From: Serinus canaria
Taxonomy: Eukaryota; Chordata; Aves; Passeriformes; Fringillidae
Direction: 5' to 3'
Length of the DNA: 64,000 nt
NCBI RefSeq assembly: GCF_022539315.1
Contig: NC_066332.1
Coordinates: forward strand, 10,954,164-11,018,163
In this document: positions 1 to 12,076 of the stretch, in pieces
Position numbering within the stretch: position 1 is the first letter of the stretch
Layout of the letters: each line of letters starts with the position of its first letter
Notes under the pieces: generated by a model
Database searches by the model: none
The model's input: the letters and a program-made list of their open reading frames with translations, nothing else
What the model was told of the DNA's origin: nothing
Program-made: the position numbers and the translations under genes

Positions 1-10
1 GCTCTTCCAG

Positions 11-173
11 TAAGGCAGAGCAGAGCCAGATCAACGCTTCCAAACTGCTGCTGTTCCTGAATCTCTCACTCACTTACCTCAAACTGGAACGTGCTGACCG
101 AGCTTTGAAGTACGGGGAGTTGGCCTTGGAGATGGACCAAGGAAATGCCAAAGCGCTGTTCAGGTGTGGCCAG
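11..173 (+). CDS. FKBP6: FKBP6 coding exon a (TPR helices)
   Basis: Open frame with codons starting at 12, 15 and so on; the base at 11 completes a split codon if the acceptor CTCTTCCAG at 2-10 is used. It encodes a KAEQSQINASK lead-in, then TPR helices with the LLLFLNLSL and ALFRCGQ signatures. The donor is CAG|GTGGGC at 173/174, phase 0. The left boundary is the uncertain one. Confidence 0.8.
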
Positions 174-3100
174 GTGGGCAAATAAATCATGATGGAACAT
201 CCTGGCGTGGCTGTGGAGGGAGCCCAGAATGAATTGAAGAGAATCTCTGGAATCTGGGCTGCTGCAGTAGTCAAGGTGTTTTGTCTGCATCTGCCCTTTT
301 GTAAAGTCTGGCTCTCTGGAAATGTGTCAGATGGAGCTTTTCCTGGAGTGTTCCTGAATTACTTTTCTCTGTTGAAGGAAAGTTTGTTTTGGCATGAGGC
401 CTGAAGAAGGACAGTGGGTCTGTATTTTGTATCTTGTGATTCATCTTACTTCTTTCCATGACAGGCTTGTCTCTACATGAGGGAGTACAGCAAATCCCGG
501 GATTTCCTGGCCAGAGCTCAGTGCATCCAGCCCTTCAACCGTGATATCAACAATGAGCTGAAGAAGTTAGCAAGGTGAGAGCCCTCCTTTCTATACCTGG
601 GGAAGAGAGAGTGTTTGGACAGGCTGTAATACCCATTCAAAAATACTTCAAATAATTTAAAAAGCCCCAAACTATTGGGTTAATAAGTGATTCGGGAAAA
701 TGCATGTGGAGAAAACAGCTTGAAACATTTCTTAGACCCAGAAGCTGCAAGGGAGGAGCTCAGAGCACCCACCCTTTCCATGTATTTATTTGGTTGATGT
801 GTTTCCTGACTTGTGAGCAGATCAGGGTGAGGACAGGGATGTGGGGGCTACTAAAATACCTCAAATCCAGTGTAATACAGTTGGCTGATGATCCAGCTGG
901 TAATGTTCTCAATAAGTATGATTTTCATTCCCTATAAGATGTGTTGGTTATTTTCAGCAGCTGCACGTGCTTCAATGCACAATACTAATATTCATAAACA
1001 GTAAATTTCTTGCCATCTTGGAGATAATAAATAAACAGCCCTGAAGATGAACTCTCCCTTTCCTCACAGGCTGAGTTCAGGACTATCCTGCCAGCTTTTA
1101 GTCATGCCCCCACCCCACCAAAACATGACTAATGCTTGTCTATGCCCTCATGATGCTCTTCCTTTGAAACTGCCAAAAGCATTAGCTTTTTCCCAAAAGT
1201 GTGTGCTGTCCTCCTGGCACTGTTTACTGAGGTAGGAGCGATGCTGTCCTCAGCTCTGGAGCTCACAAAGCAGCCCTTGAATACGAACCCTCTTCTGTAT
1301 GTCAGTGCCAGGCACTTGCAGAAAGGCAGGAGTAACACCTAAAAAGAGTGGTTGGTGCTGCTGGAAAAGCCAGTCTGGTGGGCTGGGTGCCTTTTGCCAG
1401 GGGATATGTTGGTGGAGGGCTGTTCTGTCCTGTTTATTCCTGTTGCCTTTAATTGTCATAACACCGAGTCTGCAAGTTTGTACTGTTACTTCCAAAGCAC
1501 AGAGAGCTTGAAGGTAGTATTAGCTGCTGGTCTGGAAATTTTAAATTGATCTCTTGTATTAATCCTGAACTCCCTCTGGGTATGGAGCTACAAAATCCTC
1601 CACTGAGGGTGGGGAGTTCTAAATTAGACTGGCTGGCTGCTCTTGGAAACTAGGACTTGTATAGTGCTAGAAGGCCTGATTCTAGAAGCCTCATTTATTC
1701 ACTTAGATTTATTTGAAATATGTTGGTAGATAAAAGAGAAATTTTGCTAATGGTGTTTAGGTGGTTTGGCTGGGAAGCAACGAGGCATTTCTGCCTTTGT
1801 CAGCTCCAGCTCTATAGAGGGCAGCACGTTCAGTGAGTGTGTGCGTGTGTCAGAATTGAGGGCACCTTAAACCGCTCTTGTCCTGGAGTTCCTGCTTCGC
1901 TGCCTGTTAAAACTGGTGTACTTTTTGCTTTTAACTACACAATGGTTTGGGTTGGAAGGGACCCTAAAGTTCATTCCACTGTCGTGGGCAAAGACTCTTT
2001 TCACCATACCAGGGTGTTCTAAGCCCTGTCCAACCTGGCCTTTAACACTTCAGGGATGGGGCTGCCACAGCCTCTCTGGGCAACCTGTGCCAGGGCCTCC
2101 CACTCTCACAGGGAAGAATTTCTTCCCAGTATCCCATATAACCTTGCCCTCTGGCAGCAGGAAGCCATTCCCTCTTGTCCTTGTCCAAAGTCCATCTCCA
2201 GCTCTCCTGGAGCCCTTTTAGGCAGAGGAAGGGATTCTGAGGTTTTCCTGGAGTTCTTTCCAGGTGAACACTCTTGCTCTTCCAGCCTGTCTTCAGAGCA
2301 GAGGGGCTCCAGCCTTTGGAGCATCTCCATGGCCTCCTCTGGACTTGCTCCAGCAGCTGTATGTGTTTCTGGTGCTGGAGGCAGCACTGCAGGAGAGGTC
2401 TTTCCCTGTGACAAAGAGTGGAATTAGTGTGAAACAGATGAAGCAAGTGTTACTGGGTGTTGTTAATGAGGCCTTACCTCTGGCTAGATATGTAATGTTG
2501 CCAGCCTGCCTTTGCCTGAGAACTTGTAGTGTGTTCTGACAAATGCTTCAGAAATGGAATATGAATCAAAATCTTGTTCTCAGTGGCTTTTCACTTCCTT
2601 ACTGAGTACATTTATACTTTGTTTAAAGCAATGTTTTTGTGGTAATTAGCAAGCTCCCTTTTGCTGTCTAAAACAAAGCTTTGGAATGCATCTGTTTGCT
2701 GGCTGAAACAGGTTCTTGGCAGAAACCCCTGGTGACCAACAGGCAGAATCCAGGGTGAGAGGTATGTAGAATGTGTCTGGTACCAGCTGTGATGCATTTG
2801 GTACAAATTCTGCTGCTGGATTAGGAATTCTACTGGAAGGCTTGCATTGCATCAAAACCAGAATGAATTTGGGTTCTTATAATATCTGGCATTAATCTGT
2901 TCCTCCAAACAAGGGCTCTTGGATTTCCTGTTGTCATAGGTGTGAGAATGTGCCATCTACAGGTGGGCATCCTTGGTCAGCAACTTCTGTGTGAGACTTA
3001 CCAGGAGAGATCTCTTCTGCTGGGATTTCATACCCTCTGAGGTTCTGGGCTCCAAGGCTGCTGAGGGCTGGGGCTGAGAGAACCTGAGCCAGCCTCTCAC

Positions 3101-3928
3101 TGGGGTTGGTTCTAGTGTGTTGCACAAAACCCTTTGCTTTTGGCCTTATATGGCAGCAGATGCAGGAAAGCTGAACTCATGGGCAGCCACTGATCCCTGG
3201 AACAGTGTTCCCAAACTGAGTCAGCCTGCAGCTCAGGAATTCCTTACTGGTGAGATGAGAGCACAGAGACAGAGGATGCTGTGCTTGGAGAAGTTCAAAT
3301 GGAGCAGACTGCAAAGCTTTTGCCATCCTGTCACACAGGCAAGGAAGTGAGAACAGAGGAGGATTCATTTGCTTGTCATCCACTTAGTCCAGACATAAAT
3401 CCCTGCTGTCTCCTTCCCATCCTCTGCCCAGATCTTATATTCATGGTAGATATCCTGCTGCATGGTAGTCAGACAGTGTCTCCTGGGTGCTAAAAGAGCT
3501 TGCAGAAAGACACACAAAAGTATCCCACAGCACACAGGTGGGGTTCCTCTGCACTGTCCTGTGTTTCCAGAACTACTGTAGAGAGCACCTGTCTCACAGA
3601 AGGCAAATGATCTAATTAGTCCCTAGGAGAGCAGAGATCCAAGGTCTGGGGGTGAGGCATGAAATTTCCAGCTCTCTTTCCCTGACATTGCAGAAAGAAG
3701 GGCTTGGAGAAGCTGTGTCTCTGCTGCCAGCACAATTTTCCATTATGTTAATTTATTTGTATCCAGAAAATAACATTATTTTCAGGCTGTGACGCTGAGG
3801 GTGGCACAGACAGTCTCCAGCCCCTGACACCATCTTGTGCTCTACTTTGCAGATACTACAAGGAGTACATGGAAATGGAAAAAGAAATGTGCTGCCAGAT
3901 GTTTGACCCTCTCAATTCTTATGGCTGA
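11..3928 (+). CDS. FKBP6: FKBP6, 3' portion (last three coding exons, partial gene)
   Basis: C-terminal part of FKBP6, the testis-enriched FK506-binding-protein family member with a degenerate PPIase domain and a TPR domain. In mammals it acts as an HSP90 co-chaperone in meiosis and the piRNA pathway. Three exons join in phase: about 11-173, 465-574 and 3853-3928. They encode TPR helices (LLLFLNLSLTYLKLERADRA, then NAKALFRCGQ|ACLYMREYSK), the diagnostic QPFNRDINNELKKLAR segment, and a tail YYKEYMEMEKEMCCQMF ending at TGA 3926-3928. The PPIase half lies left of the window. The gene reads toward FZD9 on the same strand, as in human. The first exon may begin at 11 (after a pyrimidine-rich CAG) or continue past the left edge, because the frame stays open to base 1. 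Gene identity is recalled family knowledge and was not searched. Confidence 0.88.
465..574 (+). CDS. FKBP6: FKBP6 coding exon b (TPR and linker)
   Basis: The acceptor TTTCCATGACAG ends at 464 and the donor is AAG|GTGAGA at 574/575. The exon is 110 bp, phase 0 in and phase 2 out. It encodes ACLYMREYSKSRDFL, then RAQCIQPFNRDINNELKKLA, the most conserved stretch of the FKBP6 C-terminus. The split Arg codon (AG|A) is completed by the next exon. Confidence 0.9.
575..3852 (+). other. FKBP6: FKBP6 penultimate intron
   Basis: Intron of 3.28 kb with GTGAGA donor and a CTTTGCAG acceptor preceded by a pyrimidine tract. It contains one antisense-oriented CR1 fragment (1936-2402). I recognise no other gene or structured element in it. 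Reading frames inside it are short and lack splice or family support. Confidence 0.8.
1936..2402 (-). repeat. CR1 LINE fragment (3' end, antisense to FKBP6)
   Basis: Reads as the reverse complement of the avian CR1 3' region. It starts with AATGGTTTGGGTTGGAAGGG and runs through the GGCAACCTGTGCCAGGGCCT block to the GGCCTCCTCTGGACTTGCTC block. About 465 bp remain, with no intact reading frame, so it is a 5'-truncated dead copy typical of birds. Confidence 0.85.
3853..3928 (+). CDS. FKBP6: FKBP6 terminal coding exon
   Basis: Begins after TTTGCAG at 3852 and completes Arg (AG|A), then encodes YYKEYMEMEKEMCCQMFDPL, NSYG and stop TGA (3926-3928). A donor-like AAG|GTAACC lies 12 bases after the stop (3940/3941). 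The mature transcript may therefore splice once more within its 3' UTR; a junction this close to the stop would not be expected to trigger nonsense-mediated decay. No convincing poly(A) signal was assigned. Confidence 0.88.
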
Positions 3929-3941
3929 GAAGAAATCAAGG

Positions 3942-6279
3942 TAACCAGGTTTTAAAAAGGCCTGAATTCTCCCAAAACATGTCATGCCTGTAGTGTTCTT
4001 AGGTGGGGAACCTGCTTCTCTTCTGCCGGGTAGACTTTTGGAGGCAAAATGGAAAGTGGTGGGAGTGTGTGGAGAGGAGGGGCAGGATGGTGGGGTGGAA
4101 TACTGCTACATCATCACCTTGAAAAATCTTTCCTGTGAGGCAAAGCATGTGTGGGACAGGGACCTGGAACTGGCAGCAGTTGAGTAAATTTGGTTTGTTG
4201 TTTCCTGTGCTGCTCATCCCAGCTATTCCTAGTAAGAGCCAGGGGCTGAAATAGCTCTGTAGTCTTGTTTCTCTGCCAGTTAAAAGAAAGGGGAGGAAAA
4301 AAAAAAAGAAAAGTTCCTGTCAAACTTAAGAACTGGATTTCCTCCTCCCCTCCAGCACTTCTGTCTAGAGCTGTTGGAATGCCTCACTTCAGAAAAATCT
4401 AAATATTTTATTTCTGGGGTTTTTTTTAAGTATTAAAAGAAGTCTCTTTGGATAGAAAATTTCAAGTAGATGTTTTGGGCTCTTTAAGGCCTTAAATCTT
4501 CTAGCAAAATTGACAGGTTTATAAATGCACAAAGGCTCTTTGATCCTTCTTTTTTTCCTCAAAATCTTCAGGGGGGTGCAAGCAAAAGCAGAAATCTTTT
4601 CTGGTCTGTTGTTTTGGGGGAAACCCTAGGGAAAGAATTCTGGAAAATGGCAAAATCCTTCTATCATGACCCATCCCCAGCTCAGGGCCATCAGTTTGCT
4701 GTTGTTGTCTCTCCTGCAATACAGGTGGTACCTCTTTGCTAGCAGAAAATGAGTATTGGCAGCCATTCCATCAGCTCTGGTGTTTTAAGGCTGTCTCTTT
4801 GTGCTTGTGAGGAAGCTAAGGCAGTGTTTGAGGAAGAGGTTGGATTGAACACTGCTTCGTAAAGGAACACAACCTGCTCCTGACTGGACATGACTCCTTG
4901 TGGAGCCTTCACCCTTCCTGCTGCCCCTGTGCTCTGGTCAAGCTGGGCATGTGACCTCAGAGCACAAATCATCCTGCCCTGGGTTAGGGATGAGATTTAC
5001 TAAGTGTGTTAGCAGATGCCTGCCCCCAGGAAAGGAGCTCTGAAAGGAGATGTAAGACTGATGAGGTCTTGTGCAGAAAGTCTGTGGCTCTAGACTTGGC
5101 AAGAGGCTCTGATTTTCCACTTGCTGCATTTCAGGAAGTTGCAGTTTGGAAGCATATAGGATCTTTGGTTTCATCCCTGGTTATGTCTGACCTGGGAAGC
5201 TCTTGTGGGGGTCTGGGATCACCTGGGCCTGGTTTGTGGTGGGTGTCAGGGTGATTGGGGTGATCTGCTGAGGCACCAGACAGGTCCTCCCCTGGAAAGA
5301 TTGTGTGGCTACTTTTTTCCCAAAAAGCATCTTGTGAAGATGCTGATTTCCACACATCTAGTGCGAGTAAAACCAGTGATTTTGGTTAGAGGAGACTGAG
5401 AAATACAAAGGAAAAGGGCAGAATCTCTCCAGCAGGCAAGCTTAAGTGCTGGGCTGAACTGCTTATCAGCCAGTTTATCCAGTGACTTCTGTGTGTGGAG
5501 TTCTCCTGCCTTACACAGCTGTTGGGTAGCTGTCAGTCAAAAATATTTCCAAGCTTCCTTGAAGTTGATTTTTGTTGCACTATTAAAAGGAAATTAAGTC
5601 TCCCAGATGAACATAAATCAGTGAGACCCAAACAAAAATCTACTGTTCTTTCATGGCAAAAGAAGTCCTTTGCTGGAGGAGGTTCCTGCAGGGCCCTGTG
5701 TGAGCTGAACGCTGAGCTGCTGCTTTAAAACTTCATTTAAAAGCAGTTTCAGCAGGAGCTCCTGCTCCCTATCAAAGACACTGGGAGTTGGTCAGAATTG
5801 AGGCAGAACATTCTTTAGTGTTTTCCAACAGCGTTGTACCAGTTAAGTTTAGGGTACAGGCTGTACTGGGGCAGTTTGGCAGGCCAGCTTCATCCATTCT
5901 CTTAGACACCAAATGAGGCGATGGGCTGGGAATGCTGTCCGCAGTCCGTGGTTAATGGACCAGTGGAATCACAAAAGTTATAGAAAATCTCCCTATGTAC
6001 TAGCTGACAGGTGCTTGTGGAGCACTGAGCTGACCTGTGGTCCAGCTCCTGAATGGCTCAGAGCTGTAGTTATGGTATCTCTTCCCTCCTGAACATTGCT
6101 GCATCCATCCCTTGTTTCAGAGCTCTTTCCAAGCTGAGACTGCTGTGCCTTTGCTGAACCTTTGCGGTGTTCCAGGAACAAAGTTCATTTCTCTGTACTG
6201 AATAATCCAGGGCTGTTTTGTATAATTACACTCAAACTTGGGTGCACCTGAGCATCTTCCTGATATTTTTGTGTGATTT
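3942..6279. other. Intergenic, no recognised feature
   Basis: Sequence downstream of the FKBP6 stop. It may include FKBP6 3' UTR continuing after a possible UTR splice. No repeats, RNA genes or supported coding exons were seen. Reading frames up to about 80 codons are present on both strands but look like background. Confidence 0.5.
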
Positions 6280-6565
6280 TGTAGTGATAGGACAAGGGAG
6301 AATGACGTTAAGCTTTAAGGACTTTAAGAGGGAAGATTCAGATTCAATACAGGGAGGAAATTCTTTCCTGTGAGGGTGGTGAGAGCCTGGCACAGGTTGC
6401 CCAGAGAAACTGGAGCTGTGCCATCTTTGGAAGTGTTCAAGGCCAAGCTGGATGTGGCTCTGAGCACCCTGGTCTAGTGGAAAGTGCCCCTGTCCATGGC
6501 AGAGAGTGAAACCAATGGGTTTTAAGGTCTTTTCCAACCCAAACTATTCCATGATTTCTGTATCC
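6280..6565 (+). repeat. CR1 LINE fragment
   Basis: Plus-oriented CR1 3' end. Landmarks in order are AAATTCTTTCCTGTGAGGGT, GCCTGGCACAGGTTGCCCAG, CACCCTGGTCTAGTGGAAAG, and the terminal TTCCAACCCAAACTATTCCA with a TGATTTCTG tail. About 285 bp. Confidence 0.85.
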
Positions 6566-8337
6566 CCTGCCAGCTGTAGAGCCCAGTTCTTCTAATTGCC
6601 ACAAACATCTTGCTCCGAACACATTTCCTGTCTTTTCAATGAAATTTCAGGTTGGAATAGATCTTCCCTTTGGCCACATGCAAGGCTGCTTGTGGTGCTT
6701 CTTGGGGGAATTCAGAAGTACTCAGAGGGAGACAGAAGCACAAACTCCTCTTTAAATCCATCCTGCTGTATTTCCTTCTAAATCTCTTGGGTCTCAAGCT
6801 GGCCTCTCTGAGGGTTTGGTTTATTTACCTGTCTCTGTTCACTTTGTGTGGTGCAGATATGTAGAGCCTAGTTTCCTGGGATGTGCAGAGCTTGACGTCC
6901 CCCTTGGTAAACTGCAGAATGGTGAGCTGAGGCCTCTGGCTTTTTGGAGCTTTTTGTTATGTTTTGATTGAAAGACCCATCAGGAAAAAAAAAAGAACTT
7001 TCCCATTGTTGTGCTGCTGTGGACTCTCATAAGAGAACTAAATCATAAGGACTGTGGACAACTTCCCTGGGAATGTCTGGATTCTAGTAGAGGGTCCTTG
7101 GTGATAGTTCTGTCCCAGGAGGATGAGTCTCTGCACTCTTATTTTTGATTATAGGTGAGCCAGAGTTGAAAGGTTGTCTCTGATATGTATTTCAGCTCAG
7201 TACACAGGAGAAGTGGTCGCAGGAGTTGGGAACACACAAGGAGATGTTCCAGTGAAAACAAACAAGACTGAAATTACGACAGGAAACAGTAACTTTGAGG
7301 TCAAACTGGTGATTGCCATGAATGTTCTATCAATTCTGGAGGCATTAGTGGGTGAGAATTGGCTGCAGAACTGAGGCTGTTTCACCAGGTAGAAGGAGCT
7401 ATAATTGGGCTTAAAATCAGCAGCCGTTGTCAGTTGAATTGACCTACTAAGCTGCAGGAGACTTGCAAATAAACTGAGAAGTCTGTGCATAACACAGTCA
7501 AGCTCCTGCCTTGGGAAAGCTCCAGAGTTGGAATAAACAGCAACTTTGCTTCTTCCCCTCCTGCTCTCTCTTATTCCTGAGCGGAGCTGAAATGTACCTC
7601 CTGCTGATTTTGTCCCTCCCCACTGTGGCTGAACAACAGAGAACCAGTGACTCACTGCTCCTTTAGAGTATGCAAATTCCTGTCCCACTGAGGTGTCCTG
7701 TGCTGCAGAGAAAATTGTTAAGTCTGCTTTCTGTTGAGCCTTGCCAGGTGAGGGGGAAGGCTTGAAGGAGGACTTAATTAAGCATTCTCCTTGTTAAGCA
7801 AAGGAAGGAGAAAGGCTTTAATGAGATTGTTGAGTTGGGGGTTTTGTTTTCCTTCCAACTCTCTCCTCTTCTAGCATCTTGCACTTTTTTCTGAGGATTT
7901 CTGTAGTTCCTGCCTGCAGTAGTACCTGTGATACCTCTCTGGAAGGGTCCTGGGCTCTGATCTCTTCTGTAAACTGAGGAAATTACTGCGGTGCCTGGTT
8001 TTAGGGATCCCTGATATGCTTTCCTAGGGGACACACTGGACATGGGTCTGGATGCACTAGGGCTGCCTTTGCCCAGACTGGGAGGACTGGCCAGGACTTA
8101 GAAGCCACAAGATGATGTGAAATGGAAGGGACAGAGACCTGTGCAATATCCCAGTGTCCCACTGTGCCTGTCCTTCAAGGCTGTGGTGAAGTATCCAAGG
8201 ATGGGCCCTCAGCTGTTCTCTCTGATTTAGGAAGTGCCTAAAGCCTGAGCCTTCCTTTTGTGCTCAAACACGAGGCTCCCAGGTGAGGTAGGAGCAGATT
8301 CCTGGCAGCAGTGCTGAAAGGAAACTTTGCTGACAGG
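6566..8337. other. Intergenic, no recognised feature
   Basis: About 1.8 kb between two CR1 copies. It holds a 163-codon open frame on the minus strand (7197-7688) with no recognisable domain and no supporting signals. I treat that frame as chance. Confidence 0.5.
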
Positions 8338-8637
8338 AGCTGGGGCCAGGTGGGGTTGGGCTCTGCTCTCAGGTGCTAAGTGACAGGACAAGGGGAAACA
8401 GCCTCAAGTTGTACCAGATTTAGATTGGATATTTGGGAAATTTCATGGAAAGGGTTGTAAAGCATTGGAATAGACTGCCCAGAGCAGTAGTGGAGTTACC
8501 CTTCCAAAAGTGTTCCAAAAATGCTTGGATGTGGGACTTCAGGATATGGTTTAGTGGTGAACGTGGTGGTGCTGGATTGATAGTTGGATTTGGTCTTAGA
8601 GAGTTTATCCAACCTTCTGTGATTCTGTGATTCTGTT
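8338..8637 (+). repeat. CR1 LINE fragment (different subfamily)
   Basis: Plus-oriented CR1. Landmarks are GGGGCCAGGTGGGGTTGGGC, GACAGGACAAGGGGAAACAG, CATTGGAATAGACTGCCCAG, GGATATGGTTTAGTGGTGAA and TTATCCAACCTTCTGTGATT, ending in the GATTCTGTGATTCTG microsatellite-like tail. The GGTTTAGTGGTGAA block marks a subfamily different from the CR1 copies at 1936 and 6280. Confidence 0.85.
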
Positions 8638-8675
8638 CTCCTCCAGCTCCTGTGATTCTGTTCTCCTCCAGCTCC
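8626..8675. repeat. Tandem duplication of a 25-bp unit at a CR1 tail
   Basis: Two perfect adjacent 25-bp copies at 8626-8650 and 8651-8675, each starting TGTGATTCTG and ending CCAGCTCC. The unit combines the CR1 terminal TGATTCTG with 15 bases of flanking DNA, so the duplication arose after the CR1 inserted. Confidence 0.9.
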
Positions 8676-9471
8676 TGCCTGTTAAGGGTCACCTTTCGCT
8701 GGTCCTGGGAGGGCCAGGCTGAGACCCCAAGGGATATCCCTGTGTGAGGTGTTACTTCTCTCAGAGACTTTGCCAGCATCTCTAATATAAAATACTGTGG
8801 TGTTACAAATCAGTAGAACATGAAAAAGGTGCTGGCTCTTTCCATTCCCATGATAACAGCTGGTTTATCATGCAGGTGGAGTTTAAACAGACTTGGCTAT
8901 GTGTAAGATAGGAATTTCTTTATGAAGTTTTAGCTTTGCAGAGCACTCAGAGTCACTATCCTTCACTTCCTGCAGCAAGGAGGCACATGATTATCCTAAG
9001 TTTTTCTCTGACTTATAATTTTTCAGGCCTCCTTTCTCTCCTCAAGTTGTGCTCTGTCTGGGCACCAGTCCTGCTGTTTTGGAGGCTCCACACTTTCCGT
9101 TTGAACTAACAGAAGAGATGTCTTTGTCCTGTTTTTCTTAGTCTTTAATCCAGGGATTTTAAATTATCATGGATGCTTATTACTGTCCAGATACCCTTCA
9201 GGGGAAGTGCTCTCCTGGTTATGAGAGGGTGTTGGTGCTAGTCTGAGTCCTGAGACCTGCCAGCTCTATGCTCTACTGAGCAGTGAAACACCCATAAACT
9301 TGAGCAGAGTTTTAAATGCTCTAATTGGACATTGCAGTAGCTGTGATGATACAGGAGCTACTGAGGTTAATGTGATGAGTGCTGAGGGCCCTCAAAAGTG
9401 TTCATTATGGTTTTAAAAAACACTCATCTGCTTATGAGCTCCTAAGCCTTGTTCACCCTTGTTCACTTGTG

Positions 9472-9885
9472 CATGGAATCACTGAATCACAGAGTCGTTA
9501 TGGTTGGAAAAACCCTCCAAGATCACAGAGTCCTCCTGTTCCCCCAGCACTGCCAAGGCCACCCATGTCCCCAAGTGTCACATCCACACATCTCTTAAAC
9601 CCCTCCAGGGATGGACACACTACTGGCCTGGGCAGTTGTGTCAGTGCCTGACCAACCATCCTGTGAAAAAAATTTCAAGAATATCCAAACTAAACCTCCC
9701 CTGGCACAGCTTGAGGCTTTTCCCTCTTGTCCTGTCCCTTGTTCCCTGGGGACAGAGCCCAACCCCCACCTGGCTGCCCCTCCTATCAGTTAGCTGTGTA
9801 GAGTGAGAAGGCCCCCAGCCTCCTTTTCTCCAGGCTGAGTCCCTTTCCAGATCCCTCAGCTGCTCCATATTGGAGTGTCTTTTCC
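9472..9885 (-). repeat. CR1 LINE fragment (diverged)
   Basis: Minus-oriented CR1. It begins GGAATCACTGAATCACAGAG with TTATGGTTGGAAAAACCCTC and runs through AACCCCTCCAGGGATGG, then the CTTTTCTCCAGGCTGAGTCC and CTCAGCTGCTCC blocks. The AAAACCCTCCAAGATCA block identifies a CR1 subfamily distinct from the one at 1936. Confidence 0.8.
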
Positions 9886-10472
9886 ATCATCAGCAGCACA
9901 GAGCACCTGATGGAATTGGGGGTTGCATCCCTGCTGGAGCAGCATCTGGGCACTAGCAGCTGTGTCTGACACAGCAGCAGCAGCACTTTGCAAGCAGGTG
10001 ATGGTTTTGGCTGTCAGCACCAGGAAGTTCCCCCAAGGGCTCCATATTTAGGGAATAAGCTTCAGGAAAGTCTTTTTGCTTCAGATGCAGGGAGTGTCTT
10101 GGCACTGTTGAGAGTTGGTTTGCAGAGCTCAAGAATTTCTGCAGAGCTTCAAAAGTAAGGACAGACATGACCTTAATGTGCCTCTTGTGCAGCCCACCCT
10201 GCTCTATCAGGGGCTGTTGATTCCATAGAATGCTGAACATTATTGTCATAGAGGTTATCTGAGCACTTGAAGGACTGGGAGCTGCTCCAAGAATCAGTTT
10301 CAGCCCTCACTTACTGGGTGAAGTCCTTCCTGAGTCAGAAGTGTGTGTTGAAGAGTTCATCACTTCTTTCACCTTCCCATAATCGTCCCTCTTATGGGAC
10401 CTCTTGCTCTCTGAACAAGAACTTTTGTTGCTTTGGCTGGGTGCTGTTTTAAGGGTTTGGGTTTTGTTTTGG

Positions 10473-10492
10473 TTTTTTTTTTTTTTTTTTTT
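10473..10492. repeat. Poly(T) run of 20
   Basis: Uninterrupted T20 preceded by GGTTTTGTTTTGG-type T-rich sequence. No recognisable retroelement body adjoins it, so it is most simply a mononucleotide microsatellite. Confidence 0.9.
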
Positions 10493-12053
10493 AAGGCGTT
10501 CTTGGGAAAGAGTTCTGCTTTATGTTCTTCCTTTTTGCTTTATGTATTCTTGTCTTATCCCAGATCTAAGCAGACTTCACAGCTCTTCCTTCCATTGCTT
10601 TAGGTTCGGGATGGTAGTGCATGTCATCAGCATTCAGGGCCTTTGGAGTCAAGACTTGTGACAGACCTCTGGAGAATTCCTGCTGCCACAGAGTGTCTCT
10701 CTAGCATACATGCAGCTCTTGGAACTCACTATGGATCTTTTGCAGAGCTGATCATCTTGGTAAATTGACTTGGAAAAAAAGTCCTGAGGAAAAAAATGTG
10801 TGTAAGTGCAGATCTTGAGATGGCAGTTGACATTTATGTGGCTTGGCTCTAGGAAAGAGGAGCAGCATGTCTGTTCCTTCCACTTTCATCTGTGGATTTA
10901 GGCATCTGTGATGGGGCTCTGACTTTGGATGTGGGAAGGGTGAGTATCTTTGCTTGTGTGCTGCCATGCTCTGAGAATATATCCACAGCCACCTCAACCA
11001 TTGGAGTGGCTGCTTGAAGTCCTCGCAGCTGGACATCCCTAAAGAGCACTTACAGAGAAAAGAGGAGGGCATGGCTGACTGTAGAGCTACTTCTACAGAG
11101 AGCATATCAATGGTCCCTTATTGGGGAGTTTTCTCCCTAAGGTATGTCAGCTGCTCAGAGAAAGCTCCCTGGGATGGCAATGCCTCATGCCCAGATAAAT
11201 CAGGACAGGCTGGTGTTGTAAATAGCTGTTCCTCTCCTGGTGTCAGGGTGGATTGCCCAGCACATAATGTTATCAGCTGCTGAGAGCACCCTGATGCTGC
11301 TGGAATTTCATCTCAGCACTCCAGAGCACTGCAGTGTCAGGAACCCCTTGTGGAGTCCATGAGACTGTTCCCTCCTGTTCGCAGCGGTTTTTCTCCAGAG
11401 TGTCAGTGCCTGTGGACTGAGTGAAGAGCCCTTCTCAGGCAGTTGCTGTTCACGGTTTTGGCTCTTTGCCGATGTGTGCACATAACATCTGCTTTCCCAG
11501 GCAGGCTCAGGTGGAACTGTGTTAGGATGTGCTTTATCCTTCTGGCTACTGAGTCACAACTTCCCTTCCTCTCTTCTCCATGCTCAGTTGTGAATCTGAA
11601 CAGAAGCATTGAAGAGATGTTCTGTTTCCCCTAAGAGAGGAGGGTGTATTTCTCTGAATATCCTTTGAGGTCAATTTTCTGAGATGGGAAAGCTTTCCAG
11701 ATTGCCACCATCAACCTGATTTCTTGCCTTGAGGCGCATTCTTCTCACTGAGGCTTGTCCCAGTGCAACACTCTGGGAGCTACTGCCTCAAGGCATGGGG
11801 GCAGTGAGGGCTGAACTGGCAGGAGCAATGTTTAAGTGCACAATTCTGAGTTTTCCAGTTTCCTCATGTTTTGACAGGAACTTTATCTGCTGTGTTTGGT
11901 GCCTCCCTACAGCCCTTCTAGAGATGGAGGCAGAAAAGGGGGAGCTGGGGAAGATGCACCTGCAGTTTTTTATGCAGAAAATCAGCTTAAACAAATACTA
12001 GAGTCTTAGTTAAGCATTAACTGTTAATTGTGGCTTTAATGCAGGGTAAAGGT

Positions 12054-12076
12054 GATATAATTATATCATAATTATG
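12054..12076. repeat. Overlapping AT-rich palindromes
   Basis: GATATAATTATATC (12054-12067) is a perfect 14-bp palindrome. It shares its last C with a perfect 10-bp palindrome CATAATTATG (12067-12076). Both contain TAATTA or ATAATTAT, a homeodomain-type core. Confidence 0.9.

Noticed and set aside
7197..7688. 163-codon minus-strand open frame
   Set aside because: No recognisable domain, no splice or promoter context and no repeat-element match I could recall. Length is within chance range for a 64-kb window scanned in six frames with alternative starts.
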